DNA of 64,000 nucleotides, from NCBI GenBank assembly GCA_023091665.1, contig JALJCQ010000001.1, forward strand, positions 2,852,001 through 2,916,000, in the 5' to 3' direction. Numbering within the stretch: the stretch's first letter is position 1; the number at the start of each line of letters is the position of its first letter. The stretch comes from Pythium myriotylum. Its lineage: Eukaryota; Oomycota; Peronosporomycetes; Pythiales; Pythiaceae. Positions 41,424-53,594 of the stretch are shown in pieces. Under the pieces are notes generated by a model, which saw only the letters and a list, made by a program, of their open reading frames with translations, had not been told where the DNA came from and searched no databases. Made by a program: the position numbers and the translations under genes.

Positions 41424-42500
41424 ATGGCTTCCCTTGTCGACATCGCTCGAGCGATGGACAAAGAGAAGCGTGAGGAGCTGAATGCTTCAAAATCGACGAT
41501 CTCATTAGTAGACATCGCAAGAGAGAGGCAAGACCAGGGGGCTGGAGTCGTTGTCAAGCCGCTGACTCTCCTGGATGTTGCGCGTGACGTGGAAAATACA
41601 GCAAACCCAAGCACCGAAGCGTTGGCGCTCTCTCTGTCGAATCTCGCTGAGGAGATCAACAAGGAGGAGCGAGACCGCATTGACGCTGCGATCACCAAAA
41701 CGGCTGCTCAGGTGAAGACGGAAAAAGCCCAAGAGCGAGCGAGTGCGCTCAAGGTGGCAGCGAACGAGGTGCTGGAGGATGAATCTAGAGAGGCCGCTCA
41801 GGAGGGGTCTACTGTACCGAAGAAGCAATCACCACTGCCCTCTGACCTGCCGAAAGCACAAACTCCTCCGAAGCCAACACAAGATGATGATGACGGCTAC
41901 TCGAGTTTCGAGGATGATGAGAAAGAGAAGACCAACGGTAGCGAGAAAGTCGTCTCCAAGAAACCACAACGGAAGGTGGCCAAAGAAGAAGACAACCAGA
42001 GTGACTCGGTCTCGACGACAGGGCCTCACAGAACTACGCCAAGCGATTCTCCCCAGGCGAAAGAGTTCTTACGCGCAATCTACCGAGGCGAGACTCGGAG
42101 AGTGCGAGATATGATGCGTGACGAAGACGTCGACGCCAGCTCCACAGACCAGGTACGGATCATGATTCCGAGTTCTTTGGGAACAACTCACCGAGTTTGG
42201 CACCCGAAGCACGGGTGGAGTGCACTCCACTGGGCAGCATCCCAAGGGCAAACCGAGATCCTTTCATTCTTGCTGGCGAAGGACGCTCGTGTGGACGACG
42301 TCGAGCACGTGAACGGCTGGACGGCACTCCATCTCGCTGTTGCGCGAGACGCGGTTGGCTGCATTAAGAAACTGCTCAATGCCGGCGCGCAGCTCACGAT
42401 CCAGGACGCCTACGGAGACACAGTGCACGACCTGCTCAAGGCCAAGAAGGGCAAGAAGAGAGAGCGCCTGCTGCAGCTGTTCGAGTCGCATCGGCAGTGA
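41424..42500 (+). CDS. Ankyrin-repeat protein
   Basis: 358 residues in one exon. The N-terminal half is charged with three SLVDIAR/LLDVAR-like motifs (ASLVDIARAM, ISLVDIARER, LTLLDVARDV) that look like short repeats. An acidic Ser-rich middle follows. The C-terminus holds about three ankyrin repeats (GWSALHWAASQGQTEILSFL, GWTALHLAVARDAVGCIKKL). A stretch VRIMIPSSLGTTHR before the first repeat begins GTACGG and could be mistaken for an intron, but removing it breaks the frame. Function unknown; probably a protein-binding scaffold. Confidence 0.85.
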   Translation: MASLVDIARAMDKEKREELNASKSTISLVDIARERQDQGAGVVVKPLTLLDVARDVENTANPSTEALALSLSNLAEEINKEERDRIDAAITKTAAQVKTEKAQERASALKVAANEVLEDESREAAQEGSTVPKKQSPLPSDLPKAQTPPKPTQDDDDGYSSFEDDEKEKTNGSEKVVSKKPQRKVAKEEDNQSDSVSTTGPHRTTPSDSPQAKEFLRAIYRGETRRVRDMMRDEDVDASSTDQVRIMIPSSLGTTHRVWHPKHGWSALHWAASQGQTEILSFLLAKDARVDDVEHVNGWTALHLAVARDAVGCIKKLLNAGAQLTIQDAYGDTVHDLLKAKKGKKRERLLQLFESHRQ

Positions 42501-42659
42501 ACCAGGCGTCGCGTCAGGTTTCTCTCTCGTATATTTTTTCCACTGTGTCGTCATCACAACCGAATCGCCTCCCCCCCGCGCGAAGAGCGGCTTTCTCTCT
42601 CACACACTCTCTCTCTCGTTTCTCTCTCATGGTACAAATGCGCTCCGGAGTTTTCTCGA
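42501..42659. other. Tail-to-tail spacer
   Basis: 159 bp between two convergent stop codons, with a CT-rich stretch at about 42595-42630. Confidence 0.6.
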
Positions 42660-43031
42660 CTACGACGACGCGCCAAAAGTGCCGACATTGTCCTTCTTGT
42701 CGTTCTTCTCGACCTTGACCGACTCGCGGTACTTCTGGAGATAGAGCTTGAGCGGCTCGACGTAGCAGTCGAAGCCGAGCGTGCTCATGGCCCAGATGAT
42801 GTCGTCGCCGTTGATGGTCTTGCGCTTCTCCTGCTGGCACTTGTCGCTCGCCTCGCTCGTGATGAACGAAATAAACTCGCTCACGCACTCCTGGACCGTC
42901 TCCTTGCCGTCCTTGGCGATCTTGGCGGTCGACGGAAGCGACACTTTCATGATGCGCGAGATGTTGGCCGTGGGCAGGAAGCGGTCCTGCTCGCGGATCT
43001 CGTCGTTGTCCTGCTCGTCCTTGCTCGACAT
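42660..43031 (-). CDS. NFYB: CCAAT-binding factor subunit NF-YB / HAP3
   Basis: Histone-fold subunit that pairs with NF-YC and, together with NF-YA, binds CCAAT boxes. Intronless, 123 residues. [17 protein letters not shown] opens the histone fold. [19 protein letters not shown] and [20 protein letters not shown] form its core, and [19 protein letters not shown] closes it. All are hallmark NF-YB segments and the domain is complete. The tails are short and acidic. Its likely targets include the paired CCAAT boxes in the divergent promoters at 45432-45501 and 58597-58631 of this window; that link is inferred. Confidence 0.97.
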   Translation of the reverse strand: MSSKDEQDNDEIREQDRFLPTANISRIMKVSLPSTAKIAKDGKETVQECVSEFISFITSEASDKCQQEKRKTINGDDIIWAMSTLGFDCYVEPLKLYLQKYRESVKVEKNDKKDNVGTFGASS

Positions 43032-43302
43032 TCTCCCCCTCCTCGTTGGCTTCTTGGCTTGTGCGCTTCGATTTCAGAGGCAGTTGGTTATTTATTTCGG
43101 CAGGGAAAAGTAACGAAATAGATTCTCGCGCGAAAAAACACAAACCCTTCGAACAGGAAGTTTTTTTTTTTTCTCCTGATAAGACAAACGGTAAATTACT
43201 TCCCTCCAAGGGTTTGTTACGGAGTCCAAAAATGGTACAGAATCATTTTGTGGGGGATGGCCAAGGCACAATGGCAACAACACCAGATGCAACATGGCAG
43301 TT

Positions 43303-44103
43303 CTATTCTTCGTCATCACCGACCTCTTCGTCGCTCACGTCGTCCGTCTTGAAGAACGTGTACGAGAGGGTGATGTTGTTGACTCCGGACATGGACGGGT
43401 CCTCGCAGAACTCTGGGTCAATGAAGAAGAACACTGGCATGTCGATCTCTTCGTTGGCCTTCAGGCGCTGTTCTTCGAAGCAGAAGCATTGGATCTTGTT
43501 GAAGTAGACGCCAGTGTTCGGCGGGTAGACATTGTAGGTCGCCACCCCGGTGATCGGCTTGTCGGTCTTGTTCTTGGCCGTGAAGAACGCCAACGCAGTC
43601 TCGCCCGGCACGATGAGCAGGTCTCGCTGCTGCGGACGGAACGACCACGGCATGTTGGCGCTGACGCCGCCGTCGAACGTCACTCGGATTGGACGCGCAT
43701 CGTCGCGCGGCGTCAGCTTGTCGGCGATGAACACGTCGGCGCGCTGCGTGGTGCCGCCGAAGCCGGTCATCTGGCAGAAGATCTTGTACAGCGGCACGGC
43801 CGCATACGAGATGCCGACCCAGGCGACCGCGATGCCTGCAAAGTAGATGAGCGCGCGGCGGTTGCGCTCCTTGAGCGCCGCCTTCTGCGCTTGCTCCTGC
43901 GCGGCGCGGCGCGAGGAGGAGGACGACGAGGACGACGCAAAGCCACGCGCCGTCGGTCTCACCAGCCACGCCGAGACCAGCGGCGTCTGCAGGCCGCGCG
44001 CGCGCGCCGACGGGGCGCTCCAGTGGCCGAGTGCACGCAGCTGCACGGGCGTGGCGGTGGGACGCAGCGTCGCTGCACGGCCGAGCACTGTGCGCAGCAA
44101 CAT
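43303..44103 (-). CDS. COX11: Cytochrome c oxidase assembly protein COX11
   Basis: Inner-membrane copper chaperone that delivers copper to the CuB site of cytochrome oxidase subunit 1. Read from ATG 44103 (MLLRTVLGRAATLRP), it has a long basic presequence and then one membrane segment around RALIYFAGIAVAWVG. The intermembrane-space domain follows: YKIFCQMTGFGGTTQRAD, PWSFRPQQ and the copper-binding IQCFCFEEQ. It ends MSGVNNITLSYTFFK with an acidic tail. The ORF could start 15 codons earlier at 44148; I prefer 44103 because it gives a typical presequence. Intronless. Confidence 0.95.
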   Translation of the reverse strand: MLLRTVLGRAATLRPTATPVQLRALGHWSAPSARARGLQTPLVSAWLVRPTARGFASSSSSSSSRRAAQEQAQKAALKERNRRALIYFAGIAVAWVGISYAAVPLYKIFCQMTGFGGTTQRADVFIADKLTPRDDARPIRVTFDGGVSANMPWSFRPQQRDLLIVPGETALAFFTAKNKTDKPITGVATYNVYPPNTGVYFNKIQCFCFEEQRLKANEEIDMPVFFFIDPEFCEDPSMSGVNNITLSYTFFKTDDVSDEEVGDDEE

Positions 44104-44668
44104 GTTGAGGCGAGGCAACTTGCTCGAGTGATGATGGGACCAACTCACTCACTGGGCCGGTCACCGGGCCACAGGCAGTGGACGACTGTTTGATTCAAAA
44201 CAAGTGGAGAGGTGTTTTATACAGCTCGGAATGACAAAAGGTGCATGTCAACGAGTGACGCCGGCAAAGGACCCATGGACGGTGAGGACAACTATCTCGC
44301 TCGTCGTCGTCAGCGATGGCGAGCCGATGTCGGTGGCGTCGTTGGCAGAGTGGAGTCGGAGTCTTTTTTTTTTCTGATTGAAGTGTGGTCGACGCACTCG
44401 CTCGAAAACCGGAACCGACCGCCACGAGAAGACCTGTAGGCACGGCGAGAGCAGGACACAAGCAAGACAAGCAAGCAGGCCCACAAGAATGCTGACGCTC
44501 ATGGTAGTTTTTCGTTGTGTTCTCCAGGCCGCGAAGCAGGAACAAGCTGAATTATCCCTTATCGCTCGCGGGGCCCCGGAGGTGGTGGCACACAAGTTGA
44601 AACTGTTGCTGCTATCCTCGAGTCGATGCGATCCACGACAAGCCGTTCCCCAAACGAGACGAAACGGC
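44104..44668. other. COX11-RPL32 interval
   Basis: Holds the COX11 5' flank, the RPL32 3' flank and one doubtful small ORF (44248-44502, minus). Nothing else is seen. Confidence 0.5.
44248..44502 (-). CDS. Possible small membrane protein, unknown
   Basis: 84 codons from ATG 44502. The first 22 residues (MSVSILVGLLACLACVLL) form a hydrophobic signal or anchor; the remainder is basic and then Ser/Thr-rich. CTACAG/GTCTTC after the hydrophobic part could be a splice donor. There is no homology I recognise; it may be chance. Confidence 0.25.
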   Translation of the reverse strand: MSVSILVGLLACLACVLLSPCLQVFSWRSVPVFERVRRPHFNQKKKRLRLHSANDATDIGSPSLTTTSEIVVLTVHGSFAGVTR

Positions 44669-45194
44669 TTACTCGTTCTCCTCAGCGCGAACGCGAGCGT
44701 TGGCGTTCGTCACACGGATGTTGAGCTGCTCGGCGCGCTCGACGATCTCGCGGCGCTTGCGGCCCGACACGTTGTGGGCGATCTCGGCACAGTACTTGCG
44801 GTTGTGCATCAAGAGAAGCTCGAGCTCGGCCGTGTTGTTCACGACGAACTTCAAGAAGCCGTTCGGGAGCGTGTGGCGCGTCTTCTTGTTCGAGCCGTAG
44901 CCGACGTTCGGCATGCGGATGGCGCCCTTGAACTTACGACGCACACGGCCATCGATACCCTTCGGGCGGCGCCACGACTCCTACGCAATCGTCACGCGCA
45001 CACGGAACAGAAAAAAACAAAAAAATGCACAGACCCGCTTAGCCATCTCTCTTCCCTGTGCCAAAACCCCACGCATAACGAGTCGCGTGTTCACTCACCG
45101 GCACACGCTTGAAGCGGTTCGACTGGTGACGCTTGAACTTGGTCACGCGCTTCTTCACGATCTTCGCGCGAACGACAGGAGTAACTTGCACCAT
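44669..45194 (-). CDS. RPL32: 60S ribosomal protein L32 (eL32)
   Basis: Large-subunit ribosomal protein. Exon 1 is 45099-45194 ([20 protein letters not shown]) and exon 2 44669-44980 (starting [19 protein letters not shown]), separated by a 118-nt GTGAGT...GCGTAG intron. Total 135 residues, the usual length. [20 protein letters not shown] and [19 protein letters not shown] are diagnostic. The intron lies in the first third of the gene and is the longest reconstructed here, as is common for highly expressed ribosomal genes. Transcribed divergently from the CCR4-like gene. Confidence 0.97.
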
Positions 45195-45566
45195 CTAGCG
45201 CCCGCGACGAGGGAGAGCGTGAGTCTCGGCGCCGGAGCTGCCCACGAGGCCCGCGGCGCGCATTACCTTTGAGGAAGCTTTCGAGTTTTCAGCACTACTT
45301 AGCCCTCGAGCCTGACCGCCTCGAGCCGCTGACGGCCAGGCGAAAACCTTCTCATGGCCATTCAAGTTGCGGTCGGAGGTGAACCGGTTCGGCATTTCGA
45401 GTGAACCGGTCTCGGCGGAACACGATTTCAGCCAATGCGAAAACGGTTTACGAGTCAGATCTGAGACATCGGAGGCGACGGATGACAACGTGTTTGATTG
45501 GCTGGAGTCCAGCTGAGACTGAGGTCAGAGCCGGCCTCCGGGTTGACCAGCAAGCAGAAGGAAGCG
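45195..45566. promoter_or_regulatory. Divergent promoter RPL32 / CCR4-like
   Basis: 372 bp between start codons. It contains CCAAT at 45432-45436 and its inverse ATTGG at 45497-45501, 60 bp apart. No TATA is evident. Confidence 0.5.
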
Positions 45567-46940
45567 ATGACCTCGGCCGCGGCGATGGCGATGCGCCATC
45601 TCGGGCGCGATGGTAAGCGGGGCGCGCGGCCGGTGCGGCGCCGTTGTGTGTAGCTGAGCGAGGAGGTTCTGGCCTGTAGCCACGGGCGCGCACGAGAAAG
45701 TGCTGGTCATGACGTACAATGTGCTCGCGCAAACGTACGTCAAGTCGAGTTTCTTCCCGTACTGCGACCCCATCGCGCTGCGCTGGAAGAACCGCTCCAA
45801 GAAGCTGGTGAGTTGGGCGAGGCGGATGCCGTTGGTGAGGTTTTGTGGCCGCTCAGGCGATTATGTTGCGATGGTAGGAAGAGGTCTTCAGGTCGCTGCC
45901 TGCGAAGCCGCATGTGATCTGTCTCCAGGTACGTGGTGGTTGCCTGGATGCTGGCGGCGCGGATACCTGGACTCAGACAATTGGAATCCAGGAAGTCGAC
46001 AATTTCTACGAATTCTGGGCGCATACCATGAAAAACATGGGTTACGAAGGGTGCGTCACGCTTTGGACGCCGCCGTGGAGAATGTCAAACTCATTGCCAT
46101 CCGCTATGACAATGATCAGCTTGTACGTGCAGAAACAGGGGCGAAAGAAAGAGGGCATCGCCATCTTCTGGGATGATAAGAGGCTCGAGTGCGTCACTCA
46201 CGAGACGATCGGGCTGGACTTCCCTGTTGGTGACGAGTCCGGTATGATGAACTTCATGGCTGGCCATTCTTTCAGTTGGACTCATATCCTATCTTCTCAG
46301 ACTGCAGCTCAGACTTGATTAAGCGCACCGAGCGTGGCAGTGTCGGCCTCATCACAGAGTTCGTCATCCGCAAGGTCACCGACAGTGCAAAGTCGGCGTT
46401 CCTCGTTGCCACCACACATCTCTTCTGGGACCCGCTGCAAGAAGACGTCAAGCTGCTCCAGACGCGACGTATGGTTCGCCACCTCGAGAAGTACAACACC
46501 GAACGCAAACTTCCCGTGGTTCTCACTGGAGACTACAACTCGCTGCCAGACAGCGAAGTGTACAAATTCATTCGAGAGAAGCACGGCTACGACAGTGCCT
46601 ACGCTGAGTACGACCAGAGTGAGATTCCCCCGCGAGAGCCAGCCTTCACCAACGTAAACGGGCTTCGCAACGACGAAAAGAACCGCGAGATCCCGGGTTT
46701 TATCGGCACTCTTGACTACATCTTCTACCAGTCACCTCGGTACGAGATGCCCGAGTGTGCGATCTCAGTCTTTGACAAGCGAACTGATGATCTCTTTTTT
46801 CCCACAGCCTTCAACCCGTGGCGTTGCTGGAGATCATGTCGCGCGAAGAAGCCACGAAAGAGCGCTCGCTGCCGAGTCGATTCTCGCCATCGGACCATCT
46901 TCCGTTGGTCTGCGAGTTCGCCTTCGCGCTGGAGGAGTGA
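45567..46940 (+). CDS. CCR4/Angel/nocturnin-type phosphodiesterase
   Basis: Mg-dependent EEP-fold enzyme of the family that includes mRNA deadenylases and 2',3'-cyclic phosphatases. Seven exons: 45567-45612, 45680-45807, 45878-45928, 45992-46050, 46120-46225, 46276-46754 and 46808-46940, giving 333 residues. The motifs are in order: VMTYNVLAQTY, VICLQEVDNF (catalytic Glu), KKEGIAIFW, VATTHLFWDP, VVLTGDYNSLPDSEVY (Asp/Asn), TLDYIFY and PSDHLPLVCEF (Asp-His). The short length without leucine-rich repeats argues against CCR4 itself and favours an Angel or nocturnin-like enzyme. The splice site at 46225 is the least certain. Confidence 0.9.
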
Positions 46941-47180
46941 ACCCATGTTGAATGGACCTTGTTTCGATGGGGAAGTGGACATGGTCAACCTTGTACTGTA
47001 AATTACGCCTCTTGTTACAAACGTTCAATTGAAATCGTCGGTCCAACGGACACGTTACGAACGCGATGACCTGGCCGGCATTGAGAGGGGAAACCCATTC
47101 CAAGCACTTGAACAAGGCGAGGAGATTCGCACGACGTCTCTCTGTATATCACGCTCTTAGTCGAAAGCAGAAGCGCGGAC
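46941..47180. other. CCR4-like to DYM spacer
   Basis: 240 bp, no feature recognised. Confidence 0.5.
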
Positions 47181-49844
47181 ATGGGCGGGGCGACATCTTC
47201 ATTATCCAGAGCCGGCAATCCCGGCTCGCTCTTCGCGTCGCCGCGCGAGAAGGCGGCGCTCGAGAAGATCGTCTCGGAGCTCCCCGTGCCTCGCGAAGAC
47301 CCGGCCTACGCGGCGCTGTTCAATGCGCCGGTGTCGCTGACCCACTTGTCACAGGCCGACGTTGAGTACCTCAACATGGAGTACGGCACGACGCTCGGTG
47401 AGTGGCGCCGCGAGATGGTGAGAGCCGCAGTGACGTGAGACTGACTTGGGTCCGTCCATGCAGCGCAAAACAACTTGCGGTCTGGCAACTTCCGCGTGCT
47501 CGTACGGTACGCGATCCATGCGCTGCCATTGTGCTACCGCATGGAGAAGATGACACCCGAGGAGATTGAGTCGTACGCGGCGCCGTCGGGGAATGCACTC
47601 AACACCAACGGGGTGGTACCGGAGACTAAGAAGCGATCGACGCATGAGACCCACATCCACCAGGCGCTCAATGCGCTCTTCCTCGTGCGCAATTTCACGA
47701 TGCGCTTCGTGGAAAAGCAGGACGAGTGTTCATTGCTGGCGCACTTTAACCAAGTTACACTGCCCGACTTCAATGCCATCACATCTCCGAGAGGTAGGCG
47801 TCCACACATTCCTTTGAGCGGATCATGGGATGCTCATGTACTGGTGCGTTTAGCACGAGGGAACACGGGTGTTCGGGTTGGTGATCCGACTACAAGTAGC
47901 CGACCGCCTCTCGTTCGTTCGACGTCGGCCATGAGTGATGATCTCGCATTCAAGTTTCTCGAGACACTGATGACGATTCTGATCGACTACAAACCATCGT
48001 CGAAAACATATGAGTTATACGTTGAGGTGCTGAACATGTTGCTGGTTCTGTTGTCACCTGTCGCGTACCCTCGGGATCACAGCAAAGACGCTGGTGACCT
48101 GAGTGCCCACAATCCGTTCCTGCACATGCTCATCACGTCGTCAAGTCCCGGAGGCAAGAAATCATTTTGGGCTGCGAGCCTTGTGAACACTCTTCTCCAA
48201 AACTACATGGATCCGATTCAGTCCCCACCGGGCGCTAGAGATGCTCTGTCGGTCGCAATATCAGTAAGAAATTTTGAAGAGATGTCGTTGATCAAGATTT
48301 CTGAAAATCTGGAGGCATCCACGATCGAAGAAGCCGAACAGTTTTCATATCTTACCCTCGAAGGCATCGGGTCACTAGCCTGTAAGTTGCATGATCTGGG
48401 TACCATCCGATCTTTGGGCTCACTATCCGTTGTTTGTGCAGCTACAATCTTCAAGTTTCCACTGAGTTTCTATCATTACTTCGTCGCGACGGACGGCCAC
48501 TCGTATCCGGTTGCCGAGAGAAGTGCATTGATCTTTCTTGTTCTCATGCAAAGCTGTCGGGACTCTGGAGCACCCAGCAATCCGTTCCGCGAAGTCTTGT
48601 GTTCGGTCACGAACTCAGAGAAGACCAGCGGTGATGAAGATGTCGTGCGTGTCGGTGGTCAGAAACAAGAAGATGGAATCCGCGGCAAACTCGCAGAGCT
48701 CCCATTTTCCAAACTCTTCGCCGCCGCAGGTCACAAGGCGCCGTATGAAAGCAGTCACTTAGTGCTGTACACACTTCTGTATACAAATCCGATGATGCTC
48801 GACGCCGCGATCACCAATTGCGACGTCGACAACGTTATTCTGCCGATGCTCGAGACGCTATATCATGCCAAGTCTGTCGACCCGTCACGCATTTACATGC
48901 TCGTGATCACGCTCCTAACGTACACCCAGGACCCAGCTTTCGTCCGCGATGCCCACTCAAAGATGATGGTCCACAAGGTACCCTGGTATTCGGAACGATA
49001 CATCCTCGACGCGTCGTTGGGCAGTTTGATGATGGTTATCTTCACGCGGCTAATTTACCGCAACATCACGCACTTTCAGGATAGCTTTATTCACCTGAAT
49101 GCGTTTGCTGCTCTCTCGAACCTTGCACGCTCAGCTGAGAACATTCACGTCTACGCTGCACAGAGCATCGTTAGCTTGATCGAAATGCTTGCCAAGATGG
49201 AAGTGAAGTTCTCAGCCAAAATGGAGCGTGAAAACCAATTTCATAACGAAGAACTTGTCCAAAAGCGAAGCGCATACGTCGAGTTCATCCGTTTGCTGCT
49301 CGGAGTTGTGTCATCTTGTCTCAAGCCAAATCTGCTTCCGCGGAATCCACAGCTTGTAAGTCAAGTTTTGCATGTCTTGATCGATTTATGCTCTCATTCT
49401 AATGTGCTCATGTTCTTGCAGATTTATTCCATCTTGTATCGAGCAGAAACCTTCACGACACTGCAACAACACCCAGAGTTTGCCCATCAAGTGAACAACT
49501 ACTCCGTCTGGAGTACACTCTCTCGGTTCCAGACCCTGGTTGAGTCCAAGACAACACCAGAGGAGACGCTTGACGTCAACACGGTTCTGGAATTGATCAC
49601 TGCTGAGTGTGTCGGACTCTTGGCATCGACGGCGTCGACAACAAGTCGTCATGGAGGACGTGGTGATGTGCGCCATGTCGATGACGATGCGAGCTACCGA
49701 TACGAAGAGGAGACGGACCCGGAGCAGTTCTTCGTGCCGTACATATGGAAGCTAATCTTCGAGCAGACGCCCGAGTTTTGTTGGAAGGTGGACAAGATCA
49801 CACTGTTTACACCGGGCGTCAAGGCCACTGTCGTCACGCAATGA
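47181..49844 (+). CDS. DYM: Dymeclin
   Basis: Peripheral Golgi protein required for Golgi organisation and trafficking. Exons 47181-47397, 47464-47793, 47854-48381, 48442-49355 and 49422-49844 give 803 residues. The start MGGATSSLSRAG fits an N-myristoylation signal, as in other dymeclins. Conserved stretches include SGNFRVLVRYAIHALPLCYR, VRNFTMRFVEKQ, LLVLLSPVAYP and NPQL-IYSILYRAETF across the last splice. The last three introns (60, 60 and 66 nt) are multiples of three and contain no in-frame stop, so the unspliced frame stays open from 47475 to 49844. The splice signals (GTAAGT...TGCAG) and the smoother protein after removal favour introns. Confidence 0.88.
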
Positions 49845-50012
49845 AAAGATGTGCAAGAATGGCGGGTAAATAGACACAGGGATCCATAGACGAAACAACA
49901 ATATGAGCAACTCGGCGTTGGCAACGTGAATACTAATGAAGAAGGGAAGGGCTCACACATTGTTGACAGGTATTTGGACATGGGATTTAGAATGGGCGTT
50001 TACAAAAGTGCT
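49845..50012. other. Tail-to-tail spacer
   Basis: 168 bp between the convergent DYM and SRM stops, no feature seen. Confidence 0.6.
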
Positions 50013-52012
<2,000 letters not shown>

Positions 52013-52128
52013 TAAACAGGCTAGCGAATCAATCAAAGGGACAGGTATTCGATTCTTTCTATGGTGAGGATTTGCCGATGCGAAGGCCAAGAGGGACATG
52101 GAGTTGCGTGTTCTTCTCAGCAGACGAC
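52013..52128. other. Tail-to-tail spacer
   Basis: 116 bp between convergent stops. Confidence 0.6.
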
Positions 52129-53342
52129 CTACGACGCCTTTTTCTTGAAGAACATGTTATACACGACAGTCGCGATTCCGAGCAGCAGGATGAGGCAGAT
52201 CATGTCCATCATGCACTTGTCCGCGCTGCGACCAATCTTCTTGAGCGTGTCCTTCATCTTTTTGTTCACGCTCTCGACTATCGACATTCGCGTATGTCAT
52301 CAGTTGAGCCCAACAAAGACATGGAACCAAGACATCATACCATGCGCACTCGTTGTGTCGATTCGCTCCTCAAGACCATCTATCATGATACTTTGCTGTT
52401 GCAATTCTTCATGTAGCCCACGGGCAAGTTGACCAAGCGTCTGGACGCCATCACCAATCTGATCGATCATTTGGTCCTACGTTGAGCGCAAAAGTTTGTT
52501 AGAAGCCACCCGTCATTTCCTCCCCGACTGGACCAGAGAGACATACGAAGCGCTGGTCGTTGTCCTTGATCTGCATCATCACACCTCGCTGCTCATCCGA
52601 GATCTCTTCTTGGCCTTCTCCACCACCACCACCGCCGCCACCACCACCACTATTGGTTCCATCACCTCCACCGCCGCCACCACCACCACCGCCGTACGAG
52701 AACTGACCAGGCTTCGGTTTGGCGCTGAAGAATGCTCCGTTCTCGAATGTACCGAGCGCGCTCGAGTTGCCACCTTCTCGAAACGATGGCGACGCACCAG
52801 GTGACCGGAAGTTCTGCGCTGCAAGGTCTTTGATCAGCGCAAACTCGGAGATGTACTGATCCACGAATTCTTTCCGGATGTTCAGCTCCTCAGGCGAGTA
52901 CTTGGTCTGCAGTGCGAGGACATTCAGGTCACACGTCCTTTCGCAGAATTTCCTCGAAAGGACGACGCACCTTTTTCTTCTTCATTTCCGCGTCCACGCT
53001 GGTCTTGAGCTCATTGATATCCTGGCCCACGAGCCGGATATCCTCTCGAATCTCTTGCTGCCGTCGGATGGCCTCGCGCGGGTGCTTGTTGCGATTGATC
53101 TTGGCCTCGGGGTCTTGCAGGTTCTGGCCAGCGAACACAATTGCTCATGAGGAGACAAGCCATCGCAGCAACAGCCCAAGCACACAGACAAATTTCAGCC
53201 GATGCAGTCGCTCGCCGACCTGCGTCTTGAGCTCGTGGAAGCGGTCGCCGGCGTCTTTGCGCTTCTTCTTGTCGTCCTCGCCGCCCATTTCGCGGTTGAT
53301 CCGCGACAATTTGTCCATCAGCCCATCGAGCTCGCGACTCAT
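52129..53342 (-). CDS. Q-SNARE (syntaxin-like, probably Qc/SYP7 type)
   Basis: Membrane-fusion SNARE. Exons 53190-53342, 52971-53123, 52547-52906, 52341-52476 and 52129-52277 give 316 residues. The N-terminal helices carry DGLMDKLSRINREMGGEDDK and HPREAIRRQQEIREDIRLV. A linker with two polyglycine runs (about 10 Gly each) follows. The SNARE motif is DQMIDQIGDGVQTLGQLA with a central Gln, and NKKMKDTLKKIGRSADKC leads into a C-terminal membrane anchor (MICLILLLGIATVVYNMFF). The adjacent helix-TM joint resembles plant SYP7, so Qc is my best guess; Qa is possible. Confidence 0.85.
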
Positions 53343-53594
53343 CGTTGCTCAGCCACGCGCCGCGCTGCAAGACGGCAATCCTCCTCTTCCTCTTCCTCTT
53401 GCTCTCTCTCTCTCTCTCTGCTGCAAGAGATCAAGCCGCTCCAATTTAGCCTCGCTCCCGTTCTCCGAGAAAGGCCGTAACGGACTATTCACATGGGTAC
53501 ACACTTCCTCGTTAAAAACCGAAATCGTATTTAATAGGAAACGACACTCACTCCGGATCTGACTCCAGACCAGTGAGCAGCTCCCTCGCGGAAC
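53343..53594. promoter_or_regulatory. Divergent promoter SNARE / ankyrin g2
   Basis: 252 bp with a CT-rich tract at about 53386-53422 (CTCTTGC then CT dinucleotides), a possible pyrimidine-rich initiator region. Confidence 0.4.

Noticed and set aside
42156..42198. Intron in the first ankyrin gene (GTACGG...CCGAG)
   Set aside because: It is 43 nt, and removing it breaks the frame before the ankyrin repeats; the continuous ORF is simpler.
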